DNA of 64,000 nucleotides from Hypericum androsaemum (lineage: Eukaryota; Streptophyta; Magnoliopsida; Malpighiales; Hypericaceae), in contig OZ023195.1 in the NCBI GenBank assembly GCA_963995505.1, positions 434,001-498,000 of the forward strand. Reading direction: 5' to 3'. Under the pieces are notes generated by a model, which was given only the letters and a program-made list of their open reading frames with translations, did not search any database and was not told where the DNA came from. Position numbers and translations under genes: made by a program. Positions 45,693-58,112 of the stretch are shown here, piece after piece; position 1 is the first letter of the stretch; each line of letters opens with the position of its first letter.

Positions 45693-45729
45693 CACCACAA
45701 CAATCGTAAGACGAGATTCGTGTACTTGA
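45617..45729 (+). promoter_or_regulatory. Predicted U5/leader pseudoknot just before gag
   Basis: AATCTCGTCTTACG (45617-45630, in the LTR) is perfectly complementary to CGTAAGACGAGATT (45705-45718, in the leader). TCAAGTACAC (45673-45682, in the LTR) is perfectly complementary to GTGTACTTGA (45720-45729, in the leader). The two stems interleave, which is pseudoknot topology. The second stem ends two bases before the gag ATG at 45732. A role in initiating reverse transcription, translation or packaging is inference. Confidence 0.6.
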
Positions 45730-45731
45730 AG

Positions 45732-48700
45732 ATGGCATCGTCAAGCACCGTAGCACTGACAACGGTACCAAGAACTGTCCACGCCGAAAGGCCAGCGAAG
45801 TTCAACAGTACCGAGTTCAAGAGGTGGCAATAGAAGATGACGTTCTATCTGACCACGCTCAACCTAGTTCGGTTCCTGAAAGAGGAAGCACCGAAGATAG
45901 CAGAAAATGAGACAGATCAACAGAAGATCAACGCTCTCGACGCGTGGAATCACAGCAACTTCCTGTGCCGGAACTACATCCTGAATGGACTAGACGATTC
46001 CTCGACTTCAAGATGGTGGACTCCAAGAAGGTCATCGACCAAGTGCAGGAGTTGCAGCTGATCCTTCACGAGATCCAAGCCGAAGGGATGTAACTCAGCG
46101 AGTCTTTCCAAGTAGCTGCGATGATCGAGAAGCTCCCCCCACTCTGGAAAGACTTCAAGAGCTACCTCAAGCACAAGAGGAAGGACATAGGCCTAGAAGA
46201 CCTGATACTGAGACTTCGGATCGAGGAAGACAACCGAAAGTCCAAAGTCAAGCAAGGCAAGGCCAACTCTGAGACCACCGTGCACCTCGCAGAGGGAAAG
46301 GGTGGCAAGAAGAGGAAGAAGTCCGGGGATAAGCAGGAGAAGCAAGAGCCCAAGAAGAAAAAGAACAAAAAGATCAAGGGCGATTGCTACAACTGCGGCA
46401 AACCTGGCCACATGACTAAGAACTGTCGTCAGCCGAAAAAGGACGACCAAGGAAAGGCTAACCTGGCTGAAGACTCGTCCGAAATAGATCTGTCAGCCGT
46501 GGTGTTTGAAGCCAACTTGGTGGATAATCCGAGAGAGTGGTTCGTGGACACGGGAGCTACCCGCCACATCTGCTAGGACAAGGAGATGTTCTCGAGCTAT
46601 ATCCCGATCACCGGTCGAAAGCTATTCATGGAAAACTCTGCAACGTCCAAGATCGTCGGTCTGGGTAAGGTGGTCCTGAAACTGACCTCAGGAAAGGAGA
46701 TGACCCTCAAGGATGTGCTGCATGTCTCGGACATCCGCAAGAACTTAGTTTTCGGCTCACTGTTAAGCAAAGCCGGTCTTAAGCTTGTATTTGAGGCTGA
46801 TAAGTTTGTACTGACCAAAGCGGTTCAATTCATAGGAAAGGGTTATCTAGAAAAGGGGCTATTTAAGATGAATGTAATAACTGTACATCGCACCTTTAAC
46901 GGTAAAAATAAAGTTAACGCTTCTTCTTACTTGGCCGAGTGTTCTAATTTATGGCATGGTAGATTAGGACACGTAAATTTAAACTCGCTAAGAAAGTTAG
47001 TAAATTTAAATTTATTACCGAATCTAGAGTTCAACCCATCCGATAAATGTGAAGTATGTGTGGAGGCTAAAATGACCAAAACACATTTCCACTCGGTGGA
47101 AAGAAGTACTACGCTTTTAGAGTTAATTCATACGGACACTTGCAATATGAAATACGTGCAAACTAAAGGCGGGAAGAAATACTTTATCACGTTTATCGAT
47201 GACTGCACGAGATATTATTACGTATATCTCCTAAAGGGCAAAGACGAAGCTCTTGATGCCTTTAAGAGATATAAGAATGAGGTTGAAAATCAACTCAGCG
47301 TGAAAATCAAAATGATCCGAAGTGATCAAGGGGGAGAATATGTAGCTCCGTTTGATGAACTCTGTCAAGAACATGGCATTATTCATCAGACGACTACTCC
47401 ATACTCACCTTAATCGAATGGCGTAGCTGAACGCAAAAAGCGAACTCTTAAGGAGATGATGAACGCTATGTTGATTAGCTCGGGCTTACCCCAGAACATG
47501 TGGGGGAAAGCTGTGCTCTCAGCTAACCACATTCTAAACAAATTGCCACACAAGAAAAGGGATAAAACCCCATATGAACTATGGAAAGGAAGGAAGCCTT
47601 CCTACGGTTACCTTAAAGTGTGAGGGTGCCTAGCAAAGGTCGAAGTACCTAAGCCTAAGCAGGTGAGAATAGGACCCAAAACCATTGATTGCATCTTTAT
47701 CAGATATGCGCAAAATAGTAGTGCTTATTAATTTTTGGTGCATAAATCTGAAAACCCTGAGATAAACACGGGAATGGTCATAGAATCAAGAAACGCAACA
47801 TTTTTTGAGAATAGCTTTCCTAATAAGGAAAGAAAGGAAGAAAGTCCAAAGAAAAGGGCTCACGAGACTATGCAAGGGTCAAATCAGGAAGATGATGAAC
47901 CTAGACGCAGTAAACGGACGAACGTAACCAAATCCTTTGGTCCGGATTATCTAACCTATGCGTTAGAAGATGAACCCAGGACAATCCAAGAGCGATTGTC
48001 CAGTCCAGTTGCTCCTCTCTGGAAGGAAGCTATCAATAGTGAGATAGAATCCATTATGCAAAACCACACGTGGGAAATTGTGGATCTCCCACTGGGCTGC
48101 AAACCTTTGGGATGCAGGTGGATCCTAAAAAGGAAATACAAAGCTGATGGATCAATCGACAAGTACAAAGCTCGATTGGTAGCTAAGGGGTTTAAACAGA
48201 AGGAGGGATATGATTTCTTTGACACGTATTCCCCGGTCATAAGAATCACATCAATTAGAGCACTCATAGCTAATGCGGCACTCGAGATCCACCAAATGGA
48301 CGTAAAAATAGCTTTCCTAAATGGAGAACTGGAAGAGGAGATATACATGGAGCAACCTGAAGGGTTTGTGGCTCCCGGTCAAGAGCATAAAGTGTGTCGG
48401 CTAGTCAAGTCACTATACAGGCTAAAACAAGCGTCGAAACAGTGGCACGAGAAATTTGACAGGACAATGCTGTCGAATGAATTTAAGATCAATGAGTGCG
48501 ATAAATGTGTTTATATGAAGGGCACACATGAAGCTTACGTAATTGTATGTCTCTATGTAGATGACTTACTAATTATGGGAAGCAATAAAGAGGTTATTGT
48601 GAAAACTAAGAACATGTTAAAGGACCACTTTGACATGAAAGATATGGGTCTGGCAGACGTCATATTAGGTATAAAAATCTCCAGGAAAGCTGATGAAATT

Positions 48701-49504
48701 ATCTTGACGCAATCCCACTACGTGGAAAGCGTGCTCAAGAAATTTGAAGCTTTTGACAAACCTCCGGTTAAGACTCCAGTAGATTTAAATCTAAACTTAG
48801 CCAATAATCGAGGGGACCCAGTATCTCAACTGAGGTATGCGCAAATTATCGGGAGCTTGATGTATTTAACAAACTGCACACGTCCCGATATTGCGTACTC
48901 AATTAGTAAACTTAGTAGATTCACAAGTAATACAGGGAAGGATCACTGGCTAGCTCTAGAAAGGATTTTACGGTATTTAAAATATACCATAAACCATGGC
49001 ATACATTATGCTAAATATCTAGCTGTATTAGAAAGATACAGTGACACAAACTGGATATCGGACACTAAGGACTCCAAATCCACGAGTGGATACGTATTCA
49101 CCATAGGAGGAGGAGCTGTGTCTTGGAAGTCCTCTAAACAAACATGCATAGCTCGATCTACCATGGAGTCGGAGTTTATAGCATTAGACAAAGCTGGGGA
49201 AGAAGCTGAATAGCTCAGAAACTTCCTAGAGGATATTCCGTGCTGGAGCAAACTGGTGCCTCCCGTATTGATACATTGTGATAGCATGTCTGTAATCGGG
49301 AGAGCACAAAGTACAATATATAACAGAAAGTCTCGACATATCCGTCGGAGACACAATACCGTTAGACAGTTGATCTCTAGTGGGGTGATCACCATTAATT
49401 ACGTAAAGTCCAAAGACAACTTAGCTGATCCTTTTACGAAAGGAATCAATAGAGATCAAATGTACAACGCAGTAAGGGGAATGAGATTAAAATCCACACA
49501 CTAA
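45732..49504 (+). pseudogene. Copia gag-pol polyprotein, disabled by several stops
   Basis: Gag starts MASSSTVALTTVPRTVHAER at 45732, with a stop at 45831 and a frame change near 45990. After that a single frame runs to 49504 through stops at 46091, 46574, 47411, 47621, 47729 and 49211. Domains in order: zinc knuckle CYNCGKPGHMTKNC; protease WFVDTGATRH; integrase HHCC motif ([18 protein letters not shown]) and catalytic part ([21 protein letters not shown]); reverse transcriptase ([30 protein letters not shown]); RNase H ([19 protein letters not shown]). At least four stops fit single transitions: 45831 and 47411 where relatives have Gln, 47621 and 49211 where they have Trp. No protein product is expected. 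Confidence 0.93.
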
Positions 49505-50046
49505 AGAACGTCCATAGGGGTAACTCAACCATGATGAGTGGAGATCCCACAAACTTGGTTCAATGAGATAACTAAGTTATGGAGGGTTCAGTTAATCACC
49601 TGGAACCTATCTCATTCTCAGAAGCTGCCTAGGTAACCTGCAGAGGTGTGGTAAGGTTAAGCATTACGTTTTTAATGATTCCTATACCTTGATAAAGGTG
49701 GAGTATGGCAGGATACTCCTAATAGGAGATCACCTATATAAATGTGAAGTGAGGCCGCTTCAAATGGAAAAAATACTTATGAATCCAAGATATGGTCCAT
49801 GGCCGAAACGGACACAACGTGAGAACCCAAATATACTAGGGTTATTATTGTGTAAATGGTATTGTCTTGGTTTACGCCAAAAGCTGATGGTTCAAGACAT
49901 CACACGTTCACCGAGCAGCGAGTAAATCCGATAACATATTACTAGAGAAGGTTCAAAGCCACAAGCTACCTGTCTCGATGCAATAATAACACGTCAGAAC
50001 TTTCGATTAGAGTCTGCATGCATTAATCATCATTCATGTGGGAGAT

Positions 50047-50881
50047 TGTTGGAAAAGCTTGAATAAAAATTCAATGCAAAGCCCAAAGTGGAAAGGCCCA
50101 AAGTGGGAGGCCCAAAAAGGAAAAGGAAAGTGCAATCCCACATTGGAAAGTGGCACCAACATTTCCTAGTTTATAAGGAGAAACTCCTTGTTGACTAGGA
50201 AATGAGTTGACCAAATGGAAGGATATCTAACTCGGACCGCGGCGAGGATGGTGCGTAGCACCATCCGAGCACGAGCACGGGCACGGGCACGCATACGCGC
50301 ACGCGCGTGTGCGTGTGCGTGTGCGCATGGCGCATTGAACGCAGGTCGCAATGGGCGCTTTGTGGCACACTTGGCACTAACGTCCTGGAGACTTCCAGAC
50401 GGCCGAAGGGTTGTGAGATCCCTCGTGAAGGAGTGCCAGCATAGTCTGGGCGCACCTGGAAGGATCCAGAATGCCACCGAAGGGCCACGAGCGCAGCCAG
50501 CCAGCCTGCTGGCCGAACGGACACGCCCCTTCGGAGTGCCTGCCTGCCACTCTTCCAGCGCCTATAAATAGGCCTCTCCTCCTCATTTGCAAATCATCCC
50601 AGCAGCAAGTGCATTCCATTAGCATTGTTGTCTTCTCCTCTCCCCCCGTTCTTCACTTACAAATAGTCCGTCCGAAAATTTTGGGTATATAAGGGTTCGC
50701 CCGAAAGTTTCGAGATACGTGTGCAACGTTCTTGGAAACGCCCGAACAGTCGTTGTATCTTGGGGACGATTGCCGTAGCATGTACCGCACTAAAATATAC
50801 AGGGCAATCTCGTCTTACGGAGAAAGTGTCCAACACTTGCCTCGACTGCCGTAGATCCTAATCAAGTACACCGAACCCTCC
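50047..50881 (+). repeat. 3' LTR of the Copia element (835 bp)
   Basis: TATA box at about 50562-50571. It carries an expanded alternating tract (about 50270-50330, GCACGGGCACGCATACGCGC, then GTGTGCGTGTGCG) that is shorter in the 5' LTR. Confidence 0.9.
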
Positions 50882-51935
50882 GAAAATAACAAATTTTTTA
50901 CACCATGACACATGCCAGTGTTTGAACGTCGGACTTCCTAAATATTTATATCGTTTTGTGCCGTTAGACTACAAGTCCGAATAAGTTTCTGGCTTCTAGT
51001 TTCTTATAGTGAGCCGATTATTTTTCAACATTATTTGTTATTAGAATATCATTCTTTTATTGTAGATTAGTATTGATTGTCTGTATTCTTTTATTTTTCT
51101 CTTGTTACTTAATTTTATATTAGTGGAAATGTGTTAATTGAAACTTTCTGCATCGTTTATCTGCGGTATGCTACTTTGTGAATGAAAAGAAAAAATTGAT
51201 CTACTTTTAAAAAGAAGAAAGATAAAAGATCGATTTAATTTGAGAATGGAGACGATAGAATATAAATGGCCGAGGAGTAGTACTGCGTTAATTTTTTTCA
51301 TTCTAACATAAAAATTAAACAGAACGCCCTAAAAGATTTAAATTAAACACACCCCGGAAGCAGTAACGAAGTTGCCTGTAAATTGTCTGGTCCTCTGTCT
51401 AATTCGCTATCAACGTTGGTCCATGACAAGAATATTATCCGAACGTTACCGTGTTGACTTCTAATTTGCTATTTTCGTTGGTCCATGACAAGAATATTAT
51501 AGTATCTCGAAATTTTTACAATCAGTAGATTTCCAATTAGAATGGTAGTTTATGTAAGCAGTTGAAAATGCTGAACCCTTTTTTATATATTAGTAAATGC
51601 TGAAGCCATAAAATGTTTACTTATAAACGTCGACACTAGGCTCTGATGTAGTAGAACTTGAGTCAGCCAGAGAAAACAAAATATAAAATAAAGATGAGAA
51701 ACTCTACACGTTAGTGATCATTTGACAATATTTTATTTTCAGCGCAAGCATAAAAACAAAAAAAAAGACAAAAAAAGAAAGCTTCTCTGTTAATATTAAG
51801 GATTATCTAATTAATATATATGTTAGTGTGACCAGGTACCTAAAAAGATGCTAAATAAGGCAGAAGAGGAACAGTTGCCCAATTTTATATTACCCATGCA
51901 TTACATAATGTATAATTTTATACGGAATAGAAAGT
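50882..51935. other. AT-rich intergenic DNA
   Basis: A short imperfect direct repeat ('GGTCCATGACAAGAATATTA' at about 51418 and 51480) is visible. No gene was found. The part next to 51936 is the 3' flank of the minus-strand RING gene. Confidence 0.5.
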
Positions 51936-52331
51936 TCATCTAAGCCACCATGTGTCCCGGTCACCGGTAAAACCAAGCGATAAGTACTTAAATGTTATAA
52001 TCTCCATGTCCAACTCATCGATGTTTCTCCGGGGAGCAAGGCAATCCCTGCACAGGGGACACGTTGCGTGCCCGCGATCGGTCCACCTGTCTAAGCATTC
52101 TCTGTGGAAGACATGATCGCACCTTAGCTCTCTGATCTCGTCTCCCCCCTCAATCTTGCAGAGACACACAGGGCATTCTCTTGCCTCGTTGCTGTAATAA
52201 TTTGATGTTGGACAAGGATTGTACTCGTGGAGGCATGCCTTAAGTGGGTAACTGTGGAAGACAGAGAAGTGAAGCAGGAAATCCCATGCCCATTTCATGT
52301 AGCTAAGCATTGTGATTATTTGGTGCTTCAT
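51936..52331 (-). CDS. Small RING-H2 zinc finger protein (putative E3 ubiquitin ligase)
   Basis: 131 residues, intronless. The RING-H2 finger is complete: C53, C56, C71, H73, H76, C79, C91, C94, with spacing C-x2-C-x14-C-x-H-x2-H-x2-C-x11-C-x2-C. Trp83 after the sixth ligand (CLDRW) is the usual E2-contact residue. The N-terminus has a short hydrophobic stretch (MKWAWDFLLHFSVF) that may be a weak membrane anchor. It resembles small RHA2/XERICO-type RING proteins in size and layout, but the subfamily is uncertain. The start at 52331 is the first Met of the frame; Met8 and Met12 are alternatives. A TATA-like sequence (GGTATTTATAGAA) near 52440-52453 could serve this gene on the minus strand (TTCTATAAATACC). 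Confidence 0.88.
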   Translation of the reverse strand: MKHQIITMLSYMKWAWDFLLHFSVFHSYPLKACLHEYNPCPTSNYYSNEARECPVCLCKIEGGDEIRELRCDHVFHRECLDRWTDRGHATCPLCRDCLAPRRNIDELDMEIITFKYLSLGFTGDRDTWWLR

Positions 52332-52643
52332 TGTTGGAAGAGCAGATTATAATTTGGAGTAGTCTGGTTGTTATTTATTTGTGTTGTAGGGGAATTGAAG
52401 TGGTGATGTTTGTGTAAGGTTGATGGAATGCATATTCTTGGTATTTATAGAATCTGGTAGCAATGGTTTAAAAAATTGTGGTGACAGTTGGACCACGATC
52501 GAGATAATAGAATATGTAGATCCAACTGTAGTTGGATCGGCCAATTCACCTAGTTGGATCGGCCAATTCACCAATCGGACAGGTATGTTATCCTATTGAT
52601 ATATTTTTTTAATAGTTTATGTTTTTTTTGTTATCTTGGTATT

Positions 52644-53160
52644 TTGTAACAATTTTGGAAGATATTTAACATTTTAATACCACATAAAAATAAATTTTAA
52701 TTAATTATTTTTAGAAAAAGTTCGATTGGACGGAATGTTGGGCCGGGACATGAAGAACAGAACAAATTGTTCTCCAAGTAGTTTTTAGAAATAGTGTTAG
52801 GTACAGATTCGACGTGATTAGTTAATGGGGCGATTCATTCCGGATTATGTAGTGTGGAAAGACAAAATCCAGAGAAAGGGTTGTTGTAGTTGGCCTGTCG
52901 CGGTAGGAACACCTGAATTATATTCAATTATCTCTTATGCATATGAAAGTTCATTTTAGTCGTTAAAACGTGTTTGTTTTTGTTCTGAAGATTCTAACAA
53001 CCAATTTGATACATACATACATATATATGTATATGTACGTATGATACGATATGATATATTTTTAGGTTGATAAGTTCGAGTTAGATAGAACATTTAAAAT
53101 GTGACTAACTTTTTCAATAATTATTTAATATTATTATATTTTTAAAGTCTAATGCAAGTC
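52644..53160. repeat. Direct duplication, copy A
   Basis: Matches 53676-54115 in the same orientation. Shared blocks include CGATTGGACGGAATGTTGGG, AGAAAGGGTTGTTGTAGTTG and GGCCTGTCGCGGTAGGAAC, with small indels. The copies are about 1.03 kb apart. No coding potential was seen. Confidence 0.92.
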
Positions 53161-53675
53161 GACCTAATTAAAAAAAAATTCTTTGTTGATCAATATGTTG
53201 ATTCGCAGTAATGAATATATTAAATCGAAGAATAAGGTTCCTCTTATTTCACTCAAAAAATGTTATGATTTATTTTATTCCCACTATATTCAATTATTTT
53301 ATTTTATTTTCCCATATTCGTGCAGCTATTGGTCAATAATTGTTGTACTGGGATTGCCTCTTTTTTTTGTCGCAACTAGCATCGAGAATCTAACATATCA
53401 AATTACCAAGATCCAAACTCTTTTTTGAGGAATTGGTAACCACATGTTTATTTAAAGCAATATAATATAAAAATATTGGTGAAGCCACGTCGAGAAGAAC
53501 TCGATAAATATTTTACGTTGCTGACGTGACTAATAAATTGTTTAATTCAAATGTTTAAAAACTAAAAAATAGATTTTGATTATTTAACAACGGTTAAATA
53601 ACCCGATGATTTTAGGGATGATTTGCAGTTTTAAAATTGTGAACTGCAAAATTTTCAGTTTGTTCATAGTACAAA

Positions 53676-54115
53676 TTTGTAACAATTTTGAGAGATATTT
53701 AAAACTATTTAGCAATTTAATACCATATAAAAATAAATTTTAATTATTTTTTTAAAGAAAAAGTCCGATTGGACGGAATGTTGGGCCGGGATATTGTGAG
53801 GTACAGATTCCACGTGATTAGTTAATGCAATTCATTAGCGGATTATATTGTGTGGAAAGACAAAATCCAGAGAAAGGGTTGTTGTAGTTGGCCTGTCGCG
53901 GTAGGAACTCCTGAATTATATTCAATTATCTCTTATGCATATGAAAGTCATTTTAGTCGTTAAAACGTGTTTGTTTTTGTTCTTAAGATTCTAACAACCA
54001 ATTTGATATATATATAATTTGATAAGTTTGAGTTAGGTAGAATATTTAAAATGTGACTAAAATTTTCCAATAATTATTAAATACTGTTGTATTTTTAAAG
54101 TCTCGAATATAAGTC
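53676..54115. repeat. Direct duplication, copy B
   Basis: Second copy of 52644-53160, somewhat shorter through deletions. The spacer between the copies (53161-53675) is not repeated elsewhere in the window and holds only a chance frame (53183-53428). Confidence 0.92.
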
Positions 54116-54151
54116 AACAACTAGCTTCTTGCCGGGAGGTAAGTTAACAAG

Positions 54152-54634
54152 CATTGTTTTTGAGACGGCGGTCCGACAGGCAGTCGAACAGGTCGGATCA
54201 CGAATCGAAAGGGTTAGCGGGTTAAAAAACATGGTCAGAATGCCAACCTTACGAACCAGAGATTTTTTGGTCGGACGGGATGGTTGGACCAGAAAAGTGA
54301 CCCGGAAAATTCCAGTTCATTAGGTTTTGGACAAAAAAGTGAAAAATCGAGCCTAAACTTACCGAATTTTACCATTTTCTTTCTGATTTTTAACCCTAAA
54401 ATTTAAAAAACTTCCCCAAAATATGTACTTGATTCTATTTGTGCATGTATTTTATTAATTTTGGAGGTGTGAGTGTAATTACATATACGACGACTATACA
54501 TATATAATTTTAAAAAAATATTTTTTTATTTTTAAAAAAGGTCCAGTCCGATCGGTGGTTCAACCGGTCGGACTGGTTGACTAAGAGTTCGGACGAAAAT
54601 TTGGGTTGAGCTCCGGGTCATTTTTGAAAACAAT
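54152..54634. mobile_element. MITE with 9-bp target duplication (Mutator-type, 483 bp)
   Basis: A perfect duplication, GTTAACAAG, flanks it at 54143-54151 and 54635-54643. The ends are short inverted repeats (CATTGTTTTTGA and, reversed, ATTGTTTTCAAAAA). Both subterminal regions are rich in GGTCGGAC / GTCCGACC-type motifs. No transposase. The 64-codon frame at 54129 is inside it and not a gene. Confidence 0.82.
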
Positions 54635-54849
54635 GTTAACAAGTATCCAAGTGTGGTTTTGCTCAAGTTCTTGGTTTATAGCTTCAATTCAACATTCCTT
54701 CTTCACAGCCTGTTCATAAGACTCGAGTTCTTTGTGGCTAGTAACTGAAAGACTAAAGACTCAAAAACTAGGCTTGAGATGAGTCAAAGTAAAAAAGGAC
54801 TGTATAGGATATGGAGTAGAACTAGAACCAGAAGTACTAGATAGAAGAG

Positions 54850-55545
54850 ATGACTGACCTGAAGATGATAATGCTCATAGGACTCTAAGTAGGTTTTGGG
54901 TCTGGTGGGAGCAGGTGGAGGTGAAGGGTGAGATATAGGTTGAGGTGATGGTGGGGTTGCAGGTGGAGATGCAGAAGTAGGATTAGGTAGAGGTGAAGTT
55001 GCATCTGCTGGTATGTCATCAACCTGAGGCTCGACAATGGAAGATGTATCATCAAGTACTGCAGGGGTAGTAGAATGATCAATGAAAGAGATGGAGCATG
55101 TACAGTCTGATGATAAGTCTCCTGGTAGATAGAATGTTGGTAAAATAGGAACATGGAATTATAAAAGATCAAATCTTTAGACACAATAATCTGATGTGTG
55201 CCTAAATCATAAAGCTTATATCCCATCAGAAAATACCTAGAAAAATAAATTGTCTGGCCCGTGGAGCAAATTTATGCCTGTTGACAGTAGTAGTGGATGC
55301 ATAACAGAGGCAACCAAGAATACGTAGATGTCTATATTCAGGTTTCCTGCCATGAAGAACTTGGAAGGGGCTAAGGTTGGTAGGGTGTTTGCTGGTAATC
55401 TATTTGTGAGGTAAGTGGCATGGAGAATAACATCACTCCAGAAGGTTAAAGGTAAATCTCATTTCATAATCATACACGAGCCATATTCAAAAATATCTTG
55501 ATATTTTCTTCCCACTCGGGCTTTAGTTGTAGAGTCTAAACACAA
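54850..55545 (-). pseudogene. Copia integrase/RT-linker fragment
   Basis: The minus strand from about 55440 reads SDVILHATYLTNRLPANTLP, continuing LHGRKPEYRHLRILGCLCYA and KFAPRARQFIFLG. This is the C-terminal end of a Copia integrase. A frame change follows, then MGYKLYDLGTHQIIVSKDLI and a Pro/Ser-rich linker. No LTRs were found, so it is a truncated copy, unrelated to the two Copia elements above. Confidence 0.85.
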
Positions 55546-57299
55546 ATTTGTTCATAAACAATCCCGTGTATCCTGTAAAAATCAATCATATCAGAAATCA
55601 ATAAATTGGACAGGAATTGGCGAATTTTATTAAGAGCCCTAGCAGAGCTCATCGGAAGAGAAAAGGGGAAAATAACCACCTTTCCCTCAAGTGTCCAACG
55701 TACAAATTTCCCTCCTAGAGTTCTTTTTATAATGGCCTATCCGTCTCTGACACATGGCGAACTATGAATGGACGTGCGGTGATAAATGTTAAAATGATCA
55801 CCGTGTGCCCATACACAATTACAACTAGATGCCTACGTGTCGGAACAATTACAAACAAATCGTTCCTAGTTACAAATCTATTCAGCTTGGTCCTTGCAGT
55901 TCTTCAATGTGATGATCGTCCTCTCCTGTATCAAGTAGAATAGCTTCGTCCTCTTCGTAAATCAGCTTTGGATGAGTTATTAAGTTCCAGTCATAAAGTG
56001 AAAAGCATAATAGCCTTGTCCTAAGGCCAACATTCGCCAGATTTTCATGATGACTTTTTAACTCGTTTAATTGCCACGGCTTGGAATCTCTGGGCAACAT
56101 CAGTCTGAGAATTTTCACCAATTATAACTGTTTAAAATTTTTTAAAATTCAAAAAAAAAACAGTGGAGACCTAGGCGGCCCACATGTCAATTATTTTTCA
56201 TTTTTTTGGGTTAAAAGCTTAGTTATTTTACATTTAATTGGAAAGTACTTGAACAAAAATGCATCGAGTTCTAATAGACGGGGGAGAGCCCAATTCAAAA
56301 GTAAACGACCATTGCGAACTTGCTTGCATACCCAATTGTTACACAATTCACTGATATTTTTTTTAAGGGTAAACATCATCATTTATTCATTCATTCATTC
56401 ATAAAGGTCGGATTACAACAATTGCGTTCATCAATCAACCGAGCATAAATTACACTAGGTGATTGCATCTAAACCCAGCATTTCAGTCTCTAAAGAAATA
56501 GGCAAGTCGGAGGGGGGAACATTATAAATCGTAGCACCAGACGTGACCATTCCCCCAGCCCTCCTGCAGCAGCAAGGCAATCGTCGATGACAAGGGCCAA
56601 ATCGCTACGATCCGCAATTGGGTTTGAATGATCGGCAGACAGTCAGATTCAAAGATCAATCTTGTAAAGCCTCGTGGGCTAATAGAGTGGGGATTGCTGA
56701 TATAACCTAAGCATGTTTTAGTTATTTGACAATGATTCTTAAAGCAGATTTAGAGCAAATGGATTAATTGTGATTGATGAGATTAAGTTTTAAGCACCAT
56801 CCTTTCTGGTTAAATTTATTTTATCGATAAGATATTTTTTGGAGATTTATTATTCTAAGGTTGTCTTAAATTAAATAAAGATCTCAAATTTCTGATTGTA
56901 AAAATGTATGTGTGTTAAAAAATTCAAAGCAAAAATTTTAGGGTTTTCATAGTTCTACTAATATCAAATAAATTATGCCCGGAGACGTTTGAATCCAGTT
57001 TCTAATCATGACATTTTTTTCTCTAAAATGATGGTGTACAACGAGGGCTCACTAGGCGGATGTGGCTAAATAACAAATTATTCGTTTTGGACGATTGATT
57101 TTTTAAATAAATTTAAAAGTAAATTTATAGAATTTAATATACGTATTAAAGATAAATAAAATCTTTAATCGATACCAAATTAGTATTACGGTTTAAATTT
57201 TCCATGAAATTCCGTGGTTGCTTTGCTTCACGTAGAAACCACCAACACCTTTTTGAAGAAGGGAAGGCAAAGGAAAAAGTGAAAAAAGTTGCAAACCAA
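55546..57299. other. Mixed repeat-like and AT-rich DNA
   Basis: 55620-56120 looks retroelement-derived. The minus-strand frame 56121-55882 (LRLMLPRDSKPWQLNELKSH, then LIYEEDEAILLDTGEDDHHI) has plausible protein composition but no recognised domain. A TTCA microsatellite sits near 56383-56402. No gene can be supported. Confidence 0.35.
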
Positions 57300-57911
57300 T
57301 TTAATAAAAGGTAAATTACCTCCTAATCCCTGGCATCCAACATCCTTCTTCTCGGGTCCCTATATTTTTAAAAATTATTTTAGCATCCCCGTCTTTAGTT
57401 TTAGAAACTCTCGGGTCCTTAGTGTTAGAATATTCTATTTTCTTGCCAAAATATTCCATTTTCTTGTCAGAATATTCTATTTTCTCCGACAAACTCCTAT
57501 TTAAAAAGACTAAAATATCTCTCATACTAACAAAATTAAAAAATCAATTTCTTCTTCTCCCGCTTCATCTTTTTCCTCCCCTTCATCTTCTTCCTCTCGC
57601 CTTGAATTAGAATTAAAATTAAAACTCAAATTTTGTTAGTAAAAATTAAAAAAAATTTAAAAATCAAAATTTAAAGAACCTAGTTATCAAAATTTTAATT
57701 CGAGTTAGATTTTCAAACTAAAAAAGATAAATTACCCTCAGGTATTACTTCTAGGATCAGCGGTCATTTTTCCCGCTTTTTATCACGTGAAATGACCTTC
57801 ATACTCCTATACAAAAAACAAAACAAAAATTTTCTTCAACGACCTTTAATTAGCTCTTTGAATTCTTGGAATAGCACTCCCAAATAAACAAGAACAACCC
57901 AGAATCAACCA

Positions 57912-58112
57912 GAACACTCAATTAGTGTCCTCGTCTCTTGCAAACCCATTTAAATCATCAAACCAACAAACCCCGTAAATCTTCAACCAAGAACACTAAA
58001 TTAGTGTCCTCGTCTCTTGCAAACCCATTAAACAAAAACCCATTTAAATCTTCAAACCAACAAAACCCATAAATTTTCAACCAAGAATACTCAATTAGTG
58101 TCCTCGTCTCTT
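57912..58112. repeat. Three imperfect tandem units inside the MULE
   Basis: The motif AACACTCAATTAGTGTCCTC, then GTCTCTTGCAAACCCATT, begins at 57912, 57991 and 58085, with spacings of 79 and 94 bp. Confidence 0.9.

Larger units (their letters stand above)
44765..50881 (+). mobile_element. Full-length, inactivated Ty1/Copia retrotransposon (about 6.1 kb)
   Basis: Direct LTRs (44765-45692 and 50047-50881) enclose gag, protease, integrase, reverse transcriptase and RNase H in the Copia order. A purine tract (GTGGGAGAT) ends just before the 3' LTR. No initiator tRNA-Met primer site follows the 5' LTR. The flanks do not show a clear 5-bp duplication (AATAT on the left, GAAAA on the right). The LTRs differ by many substitutions and by a deletion near 45072-45190, so the copy is fairly old. 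Confidence 0.95.

Noticed and set aside
56081..56404. 107-codon frame near the TTCA repeat
   Set aside because: No domain; runs into microsatellite sequence.
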